Origin: CAZQXD01 sp964597315
Lineage (GTDB): Bacteria; Pseudomonadota; Gammaproteobacteria; Competibacterales; Competibacteraceae
DNA: 64,000 bases
Direction of reading: 5' to 3'
Assembly (NCBI GenBank): GCA_964597315.1
Contig: CAZQXD010000019.1
Coordinates: 1-64,000 of the forward strand
This document shows, in pieces, positions 41,834-51,536 of this stretch (position 1 is its first letter; each line of letters begins with the position of its first letter). Both the position numbers and the translations under genes were made by a program. Under the pieces are notes generated by a model. The model was not told where the DNA came from. It made no database searches and saw nothing but the letters and a program-made list of their open reading frames with translations.

Positions 41834-43378
41834 ATGAGCAAGGCCCTTTTCAAGTCCACCAGCGTCGTCAGCGGCATGACTTTCATCTCCCGCATTCTGG
41901 GCTTTGCGCGGGATGTGGTGTTCGCCAAGTATTTCGGGGTAGGGGCGGGCACCGACGCTTTTTTCGTGGCTTTTCGGATTCCCAATTTGATGCGCCGGCT
42001 ATTTGCCGAGGGGGCTTTCTCCCAGGCTTTTGTGCCGGTGTTCGCCGAGTACCAGACTCAGCGCCCGGAGGCAGATCTCAAGGAACTGGTGGACCGGGTA
42101 GCCGGCACTCTGGGGGCGATTCTGGTCCTGGTCACTGCCGTGGGGGTGCTGACGGCCCCGTGGCTGATCTACGCCTTCGCTCCAGGGTTTACCCATGAGC
42201 CGGACAAATACCAGCTCACGGTGGAGATGCTGCGCATCACCTTTCCTTATTTATTGTTTATCTCCCTGACCGCCTTCGCCGGCGGCATTCTCAACACCTG
42301 TGGGCGTTTCGCCGTGCCGGCCCTGACCCCGGTGTTGCTGAATATCAGTCTGATTGTGGCGGCGGTGTGGGTGGCGCCCCACCTGGAACGGCCGGTGCTG
42401 GCCTTGGCCTGGGGGGTGTTCGTGGCGGGGCTGGCCCAACTGCTGTTCCAGATTCCCTACCTTCGTCAGCTCCGACTCTTGCCCCGGCCCCGCTGGGGTT
42501 GGGGCTTTCCCGGGGTGCGGCGGATTCTCAAGCTGATGCTGCCCACTTTGTTTGGCTCCTCCGTGGCCCAGGTGAATATTCTGCTGAATACGCTGCTGGC
42601 CTCGTTTCTGGTGACCGGCAGCGTCAGTTGGCTGTACTACTCGGACCGGCTGGTGGAGTTCCCTCTGGGGGTCTTCGGCGTGGCCTTGGGCACGGTGATC
42701 CTGCCCAGCCTGTCCCAGCGTCATGCCGCCAAGTCCCAGACGGCCTTTTCCAACACCCTGGACTGGGCGCTGCGCTGGGCGCTGCTGATCGGTACGCCGG
42801 CCTCCGTGGCCCTGGTGATCCTGTCCGGGCCGTTGCTGTCCACTCTGTTCCAGCACGGGGCGTTCACTGACCACGACGTGATCATGGCCCGCAAGAGCCT
42901 GATACCCTATGCCTTGGGGCTGTTGGCCTTCATGTTGGTCAAGGTACTCACCCCAGGGTTTTATGCCCGCCAGGACACCCGCACCCCGGTGCGCATCGGA
43001 TTGATCTCGGTGGCCGCCAATATGCTCCTGAGCCTGACCCTGATCCTGCCTCTGGCTCACGCCGGACTGGCCTTGGCCGGGTCTTTGGCCTCCTATGTGA
43101 ACGCCGGGCTGCTGTACGCTACCCTGCGCCGGGAGGGGGTGTACCGGGCCGCGCCGGGCTGGGGGGGGATCTTGCTCCGCATGGGCCTGGCCAATCTGTT
43201 GATGGGCCTGGTGTTGTGGCAGGGGGCCGGGGAGTTGCAGGACTGGCTGTCGGCCTCCAGCGGCGAGCGGCTGCTGCATCTGTCCTGGTTGGTGGCCCTA
43301 GGATTTTGCGTGTATGTGGCCGGGGTAATGGCCTTGGGAATGCGTCCCCGCCACCTCAAGGTCGCCTCCGACGTGTGA
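41834..43378 (+). CDS. murJ: lipid II flippase MurJ
   Basis: A 514-residue inner-membrane protein with about 14 hydrophobic segments that moves lipid II across the membrane. Family features are S-G-M-T-F-I-S-R-I-L-G-F-A-R-D at TM1, D-A-F-F-V-A-F-R-I-P-N-L-x-R-R-L-F-A-E-G-A-F-like loop and F-Y-A-R-Q-D-T-R-T-P-V. The start at 41834 (M-S-K-A-L-F-K-S-T) fits homologues; the frame is open 29 codons further upstream without similarity. ribF follows in the same direction. Confidence 0.96.
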   Translation: MSKALFKSTSVVSGMTFISRILGFARDVVFAKYFGVGAGTDAFFVAFRIPNLMRRLFAEGAFSQAFVPVFAEYQTQRPEADLKELVDRVAGTLGAILVLVTAVGVLTAPWLIYAFAPGFTHEPDKYQLTVEMLRITFPYLLFISLTAFAGGILNTCGRFAVPALTPVLLNISLIVAAVWVAPHLERPVLALAWGVFVAGLAQLLFQIPYLRQLRLLPRPRWGWGFPGVRRILKLMLPTLFGSSVAQVNILLNTLLASFLVTGSVSWLYYSDRLVEFPLGVFGVALGTVILPSLSQRHAAKSQTAFSNTLDWALRWALLIGTPASVALVILSGPLLSTLFQHGAFTDHDVIMARKSLIPYALGLLAFMLVKVLTPGFYARQDTRTPVRIGLISVAANMLLSLTLILPLAHAGLALAGSLASYVNAGLLYATLRREGVYRAAPGWGGILLRMGLANLLMGLVLWQGAGELQDWLSASSGERLLHLSWLVALGFCVYVAGVMALGMRPRHLKVASDV

Positions 43379-43435
43379 AATTAGCTCCTGGGCCTTTATA
43401 ATCCCCCGCTTACCCATCGCGACCTCCTCAGGGGC

Positions 43436-44386
43436 ATGGAACTGATCCGCGGTCAACACGCTATTCGCCCGCGCCATCACGGCTGCGTGGCCACCATTGG
43501 CAACTTCGACGGGGTGCATCTGGGCCACCAGGCGATTTTGCGCCAGGTGACCGGCCATGCCGCGTCCCTGGGCCTGCCGGCGCTGGTGATCACCTTCGAG
43601 CCTCAGCCTCAGGAGTTCTTCGCCCCGGCCACGGCCCCGGCCCGGCTGACCCGGTTGCGGGATAAGCTGGCCGCCTTGGAACAGGCCGGTGTGGAGCGGG
43701 TGCTCTGCTTGCGCTTTGACCGGCGGCTGGCCTCCCAGCCGGCGGAAACCTTTATCCGGGACGTGCTGGTGACGGGGCTGGGGGTGCGGCAACTGGTGGT
43801 GGGGGACGATTTCCGCTTCGGCCAGGGTCGGCGGGGGGATTTCCCCATGTTGGCGGCGGCCGGCCAGGCCCATGGTTTCGGGGTGGAACACACCCATACC
43901 CACCTGTTGGACGGGGAGCGGGTCAGCAGCACCTGGGTGCGCGAGACCCTGGCTCGGGGCGAACTGACCCTAGCGGCCCGGCTGCTGGGCCGGTCCTATG
44001 CCATTAGCGGACGAGTCACCCATGGCGACAAGCTAGGCCGTAGCATCGGTTTCCCCACCGCCAATATCCATCTGCGTCGGCGGTCTCCGCCCCTGGCCGG
44101 GGTATTCCTGGTCCGCGCCCACGGGCTGGGGGAGACGCCTTGGCCGGGCATGGCCAATGTGGGCCGCCGACCCACCGTCAATGGCGTCAGCGACCGTTTG
44201 GAAATGCATTTATTGGATTATCAGGGCGACCTCTATGGTCGCCATTTACGGGTGGAATTCCTGGAGCGGCTACGCCCCGAGCGGCGCTTCGAGTCCTTGG
44301 CCGCCCTGGGCGAGCAACTCCAGCAAGACGCCCTGGCCGCCCGGACCTTTTTCAATACCCCTGCCGGCGGGCGTCGGCATGGCTGA
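43436..44386 (+). CDS. ribF: bifunctional riboflavin kinase/FAD synthetase RibF
   Basis: A 316-residue enzyme making FMN and FAD. The adenylyltransferase domain has I-G-N-F-D-G-V-H-L-G-H and S-S-T-W-V-R-E; the kinase domain has G-R-S-I-G-F-P-T-A-N and G-M-A-N-V-G-R-R-P-T. Normal length. It is 58 bp after murJ and about 50 bp before ileS. Confidence 0.96.
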   Translation: MELIRGQHAIRPRHHGCVATIGNFDGVHLGHQAILRQVTGHAASLGLPALVITFEPQPQEFFAPATAPARLTRLRDKLAALEQAGVERVLCLRFDRRLASQPAETFIRDVLVTGLGVRQLVVGDDFRFGQGRRGDFPMLAAAGQAHGFGVEHTHTHLLDGERVSSTWVRETLARGELTLAARLLGRSYAISGRVTHGDKLGRSIGFPTANIHLRRRSPPLAGVFLVRAHGLGETPWPGMANVGRRPTVNGVSDRLEMHLLDYQGDLYGRHLRVEFLERLRPERRFESLAALGEQLQQDALAARTFFNTPAGGRRHG

Positions 44387-44436
44387 CCGGTTTTATCCTT
44401 CCGCTCACCCCGGATCGAGCGCTGTCGAGGTTTGAT

Positions 44437-47274
44437 GTGGCTGACTATAAACACACCCTGAATCTTCCCCACACCGGCTTTCCCATGCGGGCTAATCTCG
44501 CCCAGCGGGAGCCGGAACTGTTGCGCCGTTGGCAGGAATTGGACTTGTATGCCCGGCAGCGGCAAACCTTTGCCGGGCGGCCCCGGTTCGTGCTTCACGA
44601 TGGCCCCCCCTACGCCAACGGTGAGATTCATATCGGCCACGCTATCAACAAGGTGCTCAAGGACATCATCGTCAAGTCCCGGACCCTGATGGGCTTCGAC
44701 GCCCCCTACGTGCCCGGCTGGGACTGCCACGGCCTGCCCATCGAGCATAAGGTGGAGCAGAAAGTGGGCAAGGTGGGCCATAAGGTCGGCGCCCGGGAGT
44801 TTCGGGAGGAATGTCGCAAATACGCCGCCGGCCAGGTGGACCGCCAGCGCCAGGACTTCAAGCGGCTGGGGGTGCTGGGGAACTGGGACAACCCCTACCT
44901 CACCATGAACTTCAAAACCGAGGCGGACATCATCCGCTCCTTGGCTAGGATCATCGCCAACGGTCACGTCTACCAGGGCTATAAGCCGGTGCTGTGGTGT
45001 ACGGACTGCGGCTCGGCCCTGGCCGAAGCGGAGGTGGAGTACGAGGACAAGCAGTCCCTGGCCATCGACGTGCGCTTCCCGGCGGTGGACGCGGAAGCCC
45101 TGCTGGCCCGGCTCAAGCATGTGGAAGGGGGCGAGGGCCGGGGGCCGCTGTCCGTGGTGATCTGGACCACCACCCCCTGGACCCTGCCCGCCAATCAGGC
45201 CGTGTGCCTGAACCCGGAACTGGACTATGTGGTGGTCCAGGCCGAGACCGAGCGGGGCGCCGAGCGGCTGTTGCTGGCCGACGAACTGCTCAAGAACGCC
45301 ATGGGGCGCTGGGGAGTGGAACACTATCGGGTGCTGGCCTACGGCAAAGGCAAGGATCTGGAAAACATCCCTCTGAACCATCCGTTCTATCCCCGGGAGG
45401 TGCCGGTCATCCTCGGGGATCATGTCACCCTGGAGGCCGGCACCGGAGCCGTACACACCGCTCCCGCCCATGGTCAGGATGACTATGTGGTGGGTTCCCG
45501 CTACGGCTTGTCTGTGGACAACCCGGTAGGCCCGGATGGCCGCTTCATGCCGTCTGCCGAGCCTTTCGCTGGGCTACATGTGTTCACCGCCAACGACAAG
45601 GTGCTGGAGGTGCTCAAGGGTCGGGGCAATCTGCTCCACGCCGCCCGCCTCAACCATAGCTATCCCCATTGCTGGCGGCACAAGACCCCGATCATTTTCC
45701 GGTCCACCACCCAATGGTTTATCGGCATGGACCAGAAAGGCTTGCGGGCCGCAGCCTTGGAGGCCATCCGGCATTTCCATTTCACCCCGAACTGGGGGGA
45801 GGCTCGGATTCGCGGGATGGTGGCGAACCGCCCGGACTGGTGCATCTCCCGGCAGCGCCACTGGGGAGTGCCCATCACTCTGTTCCTGAACAAGCAGTCC
45901 GGGGAGCCTCACCCGGACACCCTAGAACTCATGGAGCAGGTGGCCCGGCGGGTGGAGCAGGGGGGCATCGACGCCTGGTTCGAACTGGACCCGGCGGAGT
46001 TGCTAGGGGAGCAGGCCGCCGAGTATGACAAGCTCACGGACATTCTGGACGTGTGGTTCGATTCCGGCACCACCCATTATTCGGTGCTGGAGTCCCGCCC
46101 CGAACTGAAATTCCCGGCGGATCTGTATCTGGAAGGTTCCGACCAGCACCGTGGTTGGTTCCAGTCTTCCCTGCTGGCCTCCATGGCCATGCGCGGCAAG
46201 CCCCCCTATAAGGGCCTGCTGACCCACGGTTTCACGGTGGACGCCAAGGGCTACAAGATGTCCAAGTCCCTGGGCAACGCCATCCCCCCCCAAAAGGTCA
46301 TCAACAGCCTGGGGGCCGATGTGTTGCGGCTGTGGGTGGCGGCCACGGACTACCGAGGGGAGATGACCGTCGCCGACGAGATCTTCAAACGCACCGCCGA
46401 CGCCTACCGGCGGATGCGCAACACCGCCCGGTTCCTGCTGGCCAACCTCAAGGGCTTTGACCCGGCGGCGGACCTGCTGGCCCCGGAAGCCATGTTGCCC
46501 CTGGACCGCTGGGCCGTGGACCATACCCGGAGGCTCCAGGCCGAGGTAGAGGACGCCTACGAACAGTACCTTTTTCATATCGTTTACCAGAAGGTCCATA
46601 ACTTCTGTTCCGTGGACCTGGGCGCGTTCTATCTGGATATTATCAAAGACCGTCAGTACACCACCCAGGCCGACAGCCAGGCCCGGCGCTCCGCCCAGAC
46701 CGCCCTATACCATATCCTGGAGGCCCTGGTGCGTTGGTTGGCGCCTATCCTGAGCTTCACCGCTGAGGAAATCTGGCGGCATATGCCTGGCAGCCGAGGA
46801 CCGTCGGTATTACTGGAGACCTGGTATCGGGAACTGGCCCCCCTGAACCCCGACGATCCCCTGGGGGTGGCGGGTTGGGAACGGATCATCGAGGTCCGTC
46901 AGGTGGTGGGCAAAGAGTTGGAAAAGCTGCGGGTGGCCGGCGGCATCGGTTCCTCCCTGGACGCCGAGGTGGATCTGTACCTGGACCCCGGCCCCCTGGC
47001 CGAGACCCTGGGTCGGCTGGAGGACGAACTGCGCTTCGTGCTGATTACCTCCTATGTCCGGCTCCATCCCGCTGCGGCGGCTCCCGACGGCGTCGAACCG
47101 GCTACCGTGGCCGGGGAGCGGCTGGTCATCGGGGTGGCGGCCTCGGAACACGCCAAATGCGTGCGCTGCTGGCATCACCGGGAGGACGTGGGCGTCAGCC
47201 CCGATCACCCGGCCTTGTGTGGCCGCTGCCTGGACAACGTGGCCGGGGACGGTGAGTCCCGGCGCTACGCCTGA
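44437..47274 (+). CDS. ileS: isoleucyl-tRNA synthetase
   Basis: A 945-residue class I synthetase. HIGH motif as H-I-G-H-A, W-D-C-H-G-L-P-I-E-H, the CP1 editing domain, K-M-S-K-S-L-G-N, and the C-terminal zinc site C-V-R-C-W-H ... C-G-R-C. The start is GTG 44437, giving V-A-D-Y-K-H-T-L-N-L-P like other bacterial IleS; the open frame continues upstream through the end of ribF without meaning. lspA starts 12 bp after its stop. Confidence 0.97.
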   Translation: MADYKHTLNLPHTGFPMRANLAQREPELLRRWQELDLYARQRQTFAGRPRFVLHDGPPYANGEIHIGHAINKVLKDIIVKSRTLMGFDAPYVPGWDCHGLPIEHKVEQKVGKVGHKVGAREFREECRKYAAGQVDRQRQDFKRLGVLGNWDNPYLTMNFKTEADIIRSLARIIANGHVYQGYKPVLWCTDCGSALAEAEVEYEDKQSLAIDVRFPAVDAEALLARLKHVEGGEGRGPLSVVIWTTTPWTLPANQAVCLNPELDYVVVQAETERGAERLLLADELLKNAMGRWGVEHYRVLAYGKGKDLENIPLNHPFYPREVPVILGDHVTLEAGTGAVHTAPAHGQDDYVVGSRYGLSVDNPVGPDGRFMPSAEPFAGLHVFTANDKVLEVLKGRGNLLHAARLNHSYPHCWRHKTPIIFRSTTQWFIGMDQKGLRAAALEAIRHFHFTPNWGEARIRGMVANRPDWCISRQRHWGVPITLFLNKQSGEPHPDTLELMEQVARRVEQGGIDAWFELDPAELLGEQAAEYDKLTDILDVWFDSGTTHYSVLESRPELKFPADLYLEGSDQHRGWFQSSLLASMAMRGKPPYKGLLTHGFTVDAKGYKMSKSLGNAIPPQKVINSLGADVLRLWVAATDYRGEMTVADEIFKRTADAYRRMRNTARFLLANLKGFDPAADLLAPEAMLPLDRWAVDHTRRLQAEVEDAYEQYLFHIVYQKVHNFCSVDLGAFYLDIIKDRQYTTQADSQARRSAQTALYHILEALVRWLAPILSFTAEEIWRHMPGSRGPSVLLETWYRELAPLNPDDPLGVAGWERIIEVRQVVGKELEKLRVAGGIGSSLDAEVDLYLDPGPLAETLGRLEDELRFVLITSYVRLHPAAAAPDGVEPATVAGERLVIGVAASEHAKCVRCWHHREDVGVSPDHPALCGRCLDNVAGDGESRRYA

Positions 47275-47285
47275 GGTCCCGACCC

Positions 47286-47762
47286 ATGTGGCGATGGCTG
47301 TGGCTGAGCGCCCTGGTGGTGGTCCTGGACCAGGCCACCAAGGGGTTGGCGGAGTTCTATCTGGAGTTTCTGCGTCCGGTGCCGGTGCTGCCGTCCTTCA
47401 ATCTGACCCTGATGTACAACACCGGCGCCGCCTTCAGCCTGCTGGCCGATGCCTCCGGCTGGCAGCGTTGGTTTTTCATGATTCTGGCCGTGGGCATCAG
47501 CGCCGTGTTGCTGGTGTGGATCGGCCGGTTGCGCCCAGGGCAATGGCTACTGGGCCTGGCCCTGGGGCTGATCCTGGGGGGCGCCGTGGGCAATCTCATC
47601 GACCGGATACTGCACGGCCACGTCATCGACTTCATTCAGATCTATTACGATCGCTGGTACTGGCCAGCCTTCAATATCGCCGATTCGGCCATCACCGTGG
47701 GGGCCGTGCTGCTGGTGGTGGAAAGCCTGTTCGGGGGGCGAGAGGAAGCGGCCGAGGGCTGA
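47286..47762 (+). CDS. lspA: lipoprotein signal peptidase II
   Basis: A 158-residue inner-membrane aspartic protease with four hydrophobic segments that cleaves prolipoproteins. Catalytic aspartates in G-N-L-I-D-R-I and F-N-I-A-D-S-A-I. V-L-D-Q-A-T-K is the N-terminal signature. Lipoproteins encoded in this window (OmpA-type, BamD, PilP, the Ig protein) are its likely substrates. Confidence 0.96.
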   Translation: MWRWLWLSALVVVLDQATKGLAEFYLEFLRPVPVLPSFNLTLMYNTGAAFSLLADASGWQRWFFMILAVGISAVLLVWIGRLRPGQWLLGLALGLILGGAVGNLIDRILHGHVIDFIQIYYDRWYWPAFNIADSAITVGAVLLVVESLFGGREEAAEG

Positions 47763-47985
47763 GTCGGTGCGGCTTCCCTGAATCCACGAGCCACTTCACG
47801 GAGTACGCTTGAAAACACGCCGCCGAACCAGGATTCGTGGCCTCGGGATGCTGGAGCGCGGAATTATCCGTATCCTTCCCCACCCAAAGTAAGGCCCGAA
47901 CCGAACCGGATCGGTCTATTGCCCAATAGAGAGAAAGCCAGCAGGGGCGGCACGTCCATGTGCCGATCCTAGGGGTGGGTGGGCT

Positions 47986-50900
47986 TCAGTCGGTATCGAA
48001 GCAGGAGTTGGACGTGCCGAAGGGGCTGGGGTTGCCCGGAGGGTCGGTGTTCTCGTCCGTAAAGTCGCTGGCGATGCCTTCCAAGGCGAACTCCAGGACT
48101 TCGGTGGCCTCGGTGCCGGACACGCTGGCCCGGGCGGTGAGTTCCACCTCCACCCAATTTGCGAATTGCTGGGCATAGACCAGATCGAACAGGGCGAAGC
48201 CGTCGGCGTCGGTGGTGACCGTGGACTCAGACAGGGTAACGACGTTGCCGGGGTCCAGCCTTTCGGTGGGTTGATTGTTATTGTAATCCTCGCCAGGGTC
48301 GAGGATGCCGTTGCGGTTGATGTCTTCGTTGGCGCAGGGACCGGCGGTGATATTTTGGATCCAGCGATTGCCGCCCGTGGGGAAGGTGTAATCGCCCTTG
48401 AAATACTCGGTGGGAATAACCGACAGGCTGACCTGGGCATTGGCCACCGGTCCACCCGCCGCGTCCGTTACCAGGACGTTATAGGGGAAGAAGTACCGGG
48501 TAGCGTCTTCGGTCAACTCATTGCCCGTGCCCAGGGTGATAAACAGCTCCTGCTGGGCCACGGTCAGCCGCACGGTGCTGGACGCCTCGGGTTCACCCAC
48601 CACCGTGGCTGATATGAGTACCCCGTTTTCGGCGCTGGGTACGGCGCCGGCAGTGTATATGGCGCTGGCCCGACCAAAGGCGTCGGTAACCGCCGTCGAG
48701 GGGGAGATAGTGCCGCCAGTGATGTCCTCGGTGATGGTGAAGGTCACCGTCTTGCCTTTCACCAGGTTATTGTCCACGTCCCGAACTACGGCCACGATAT
48801 TGCTCTGCTCGCCGTCGCTGCCCGATGGGTTGGTGCCGATCACCGAGGGATTGGCTTGCAGGTCCAGGGTTTCGGCGTCGGTGGCGATGAACAATATCTG
48901 AATCTGGGTGCTGGGTCCGCCCACCGCCGTGGCGGTGATGGTAGCTGGCCCGGCGCTATTGGCCGTTACCGTGATGCTGGCCTCGCCGTTGGCGTTAGTC
49001 AGGTCGCTGCTGTCCGACACGTCGCCACCGGACAGGGTGCCGCGGCTGGTGGAGAAGTTCACCTGCTGGCCCAATACGGGCACATTGGAACTGGTCCAAC
49101 GAACGGTCACGGTGAAAAGTTCGCCTAAAGCCACTTCGGTGGTTGGATCGGAGGGGCTTGGGGTGGTGAACACAAAGCTGTCCGCCGAGACGCTCAGGCT
49201 GTGGGTTGCCATAGCCCCCGCCCCACTGACGGTAAGAGTATCGGTTCCGGGCGCGTTGGCGGTGACGGTCACCGTGGCCTGGCCGTTGAGTCCGGTGGTG
49301 GGGTTGGTATTGTCGATGGCGTTGCCCCGGGAGGAGGTAACGGTCAGGGGCGTGTTGGCGATGCCGTTACCCCCCGAATCATTCAGGGTGATGGACAGTT
49401 GCACGGAATCGCCTAGCACCGCAGAACCGGGTCCGTTGACGGTGATATTGGTGCCCACCACCTGCACGCTGACCGTATCGCTGATACCGCTGGCGGTGGC
49501 GGTGACGGTGATGGTGCGGTTGGTCTTGTTACTGGGGGTATTCAGCAGAGCCTCGGCGGTGCCGGTCTCATCGGTCACGGCCCGGGTCACTTGCAGGCTG
49601 CCGTCACTATCGGCGGAGAAGGTCACGGTGGCCCCTTCCACCAGGTTATTGTTGCTGTCCTTGACCGCAGCGGTGACGGTCACCGGGTTGGCGCCGGCCG
49701 AGTTGAGCTGCGGGCTGCTCACCAGCAGTTCCAAGCTGGCCACAGCCACACCACCGCCACCGCCGCCATCCCCTACCGTCAGGGTAAAGCCCTCCACCGC
49801 CGTGCTGCCGATGGAGTCTCGCACCTGAATGGCGATATCGAAGCTCCCCGCCTCGGTGGTCGTGCCGCTGAGCGTGCCGTTGGTGGCGTTAAGGGTGATG
49901 CCCGAAGGCAGCGTCCCCGCAAACAGGGACCAGCTATAGGGCGCCACCCCGCCCGTGGCCTCTAGCAGCAGCAGATACGCCTGCCCGGGGGTGGCGTCCG
50001 GCAGCGCATCGGTGACAATTTCCAGCGTATCCCCCGGCAGGGCCACCAGAATCCCCAACGCGGCGATGGCGGTGAGGCCGTTGGCGTCCCGCACCTGCAC
50101 CACGAAGTTGAAATCCCCCTCCGTGGTGGGCGTGCCGCTGATAGCGCCGGTGCTGGCGTTCAGGCTCAGGCCCGGGGGCAGGCTGCCGCCGGTGATGGAC
50201 CAAGTATAAGGCGACGTGCCGCCCTCGGCGGTCAGCACGTCGGCATAGGAAACGCCCTTGAAACCACCGGCTAGGCTGGCAGTGGCCACGGACAGGGACG
50301 GGGCCGCGCCCACCGTCAGGGTGAACACCTGAAGTACCGAAACACCGGCCTGCTGGTCGCTCAGGCGCAGCACGAACTGGAAGCTGCCGGACGCGGTGGG
50401 GGTGCCCGAGATCAGGCCGATGGGGTTCAGGGTCAGACCCGGGGGCAGAGCGCCGGAATCCAGGGACCAAGCATAGGGGGGCACGCCCCCTTGGGCTTGC
50501 AGCAGGGTGGTATAGAATACGAACTGCTCGGCCGACGGTAGGCTCGTGGTGACAAAGCCCAGCTCGGTGTCCGGCGGAATGCGGGGCAGAATGCTCACCG
50601 CGCTGGCGTTGAACAGGGGGTTGGTGAAACCGTTGTCGATGTTGTTGTCCTCCCGGTCGGCGGTAAACCGGAAGGCCACCGTGCCCGGCAGGACGCCACT
50701 GCGGATATTGAACTGAGCGATGCCGTTAGTGGTGGACAGCAACAGCACGTTGCCCTCCATTTCGCCGCCCTTGGCATTGAAGCCGGACAGTATCTCCCCG
50801 GCGTTGGGACCGCCGGAGAGCATCTCCACCCTCAGATTATTGGTGCCGGGGGTGGGATCGTCGATGGGCTGATCGGCTTCATCCACGACGATGACTTGTA

Positions 50901-51489
50901 CTATGGCGCTAGTGGGCAGGTCGATGCCCCGTACAAAAATGCTCTCGGTGACCGCAGTGAAAATATCCTGCGGTCGCCCGGAGCTGACCCCCGCGCCCAC
51001 GGTGATGGTCAGGCGGGCGGTGAGGGTGCGACCGCTCACCGGGTCTTGCACCGAGGCGATCAACACGGCGTTGCCCACGTTGTTGGAGGTAAAATAAAAT
51101 TGGGCGATGCCACCGGCCGTAGTGTCGGAAATGGACAAAAATCTGCCGGTTAATTCGTTGTCCGTGGTGTCGGGATCATCGCCGGTGGACAGGGTGCCTT
51201 GCTCGCCGTTTTCAACGGTCAACTGTACGCTCGTGCCCTCGGGCGCGGCAGAGCCGACGGCCTTGGGTTTGACATCCACGATGACAGAGACAGTGTAGGG
51301 GGAGCCGATAGACGGGGTGAAATCAGCCGGATTGGCGGGCATCTGGAGCCGTTCCGCCCGAATGCTGATGTCGAGGCTGTCCGGCGTGGTAAAGCCCCCC
51401 CCGCCCCCGCCCCCGCCGCAACCGGCCAGCAGCAGGACCAGAAAACCGAGACAACAGGTCTGAATGAGTCCACCAAAAATCAAGCGCAC
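47986..51489 (-). CDS. large Ig-repeat surface lipoprotein encoded in the pil operon
   Basis: A 1167-residue protein. The signal peptide ends in the lipobox L-L-A-G-C with Cys24, followed by a run of glycines. Three putative-Ig (He_PIG) repeats lie at about 310-395, 400-485 and 490-575, each with G-G-x-x-P-Y-x-W-S, L-P-P-G-L-x-L and I-S-G-T-P. Several invasin/Big_1-type Ig domains fill about 585-1040. Near 1070 a D-I-N-R-N-G-I-L-D-P-G-E calcium-loop-like motif occurs. The start is GTG 51489 with a GGGAG site. It lies 47 bp after pilQ, so it may be made with the pilus machinery and act in adhesion. No LPXTG or other anchor besides the lipid. Confidence 0.85.
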   Translation of the reverse strand: MRLIFGGLIQTCCLGFLVLLLAGCGGGGGGGGFTTPDSLDISIRAERLQMPANPADFTPSIGSPYTVSVIVDVKPKAVGSAAPEGTSVQLTVENGEQGTLSTGDDPDTTDNELTGRFLSISDTTAGGIAQFYFTSNNVGNAVLIASVQDPVSGRTLTARLTITVGAGVSSGRPQDIFTAVTESIFVRGIDLPTSAIVQVIVVDEADQPIDDPTPGTNNLRVEMLSGGPNAGEILSGFNAKGGEMEGNVLLLSTTNGIAQFNIRSGVLPGTVAFRFTADREDNNIDNGFTNPLFNASAVSILPRIPPDTELGFVTTSLPSAEQFVFYTTLLQAQGGVPPYAWSLDSGALPPGLTLNPIGLISGTPTASGSFQFVLRLSDQQAGVSVLQVFTLTVGAAPSLSVATASLAGGFKGVSYADVLTAEGGTSPYTWSITGGSLPPGLSLNASTGAISGTPTTEGDFNFVVQVRDANGLTAIAALGILVALPGDTLEIVTDALPDATPGQAYLLLLEATGGVAPYSWSLFAGTLPSGITLNATNGTLSGTTTEAGSFDIAIQVRDSIGSTAVEGFTLTVGDGGGGGGVAVASLELLVSSPQLNSAGANPVTVTAAVKDSNNNLVEGATVTFSADSDGSLQVTRAVTDETGTAEALLNTPSNKTNRTITVTATASGISDTVSVQVVGTNITVNGPGSAVLGDSVQLSITLNDSGGNGIANTPLTVTSSRGNAIDNTNPTTGLNGQATVTVTANAPGTDTLTVSGAGAMATHSLSVSADSFVFTTPSPSDPTTEVALGELFTVTVRWTSSNVPVLGQQVNFSTSRGTLSGGDVSDSSDLTNANGEASITVTANSAGPATITATAVGGPSTQIQILFIATDAETLDLQANPSVIGTNPSGSDGEQSNIVAVVRDVDNNLVKGKTVTFTITEDITGGTISPSTAVTDAFGRASAIYTAGAVPSAENGVLISATVVGEPEASSTVRLTVAQQELFITLGTGNELTEDATRYFFPYNVLVTDAAGGPVANAQVSLSVIPTEYFKGDYTFPTGGNRWIQNITAGPCANEDINRNGILDPGEDYNNNQPTERLDPGNVVTLSESTVTTDADGFALFDLVYAQQFANWVEVELTARASVSGTEATEVLEFALEGIASDFTDENTDPPGNPSPFGTSNSCFDTD

Positions 51490-51536
51490 GGAGCAAACTC
51501 CCTTGTATAGTGTTTGGGTCGGGCGAGGGCCGCGTT

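Noticed and set aside
42251..43279. 342-residue minus-strand frame opposite murJ
   Set aside because: Q/G/H-rich antisense shadow.
44233..45471. 412-residue minus-strand frame opposite ribF/ileS
   Set aside because: Antisense shadow of two well-supported genes.
48166..49828. Plus-strand frames opposite the Ig-repeat protein
   Set aside because: They mirror the repeats of the real gene and have no independent features.
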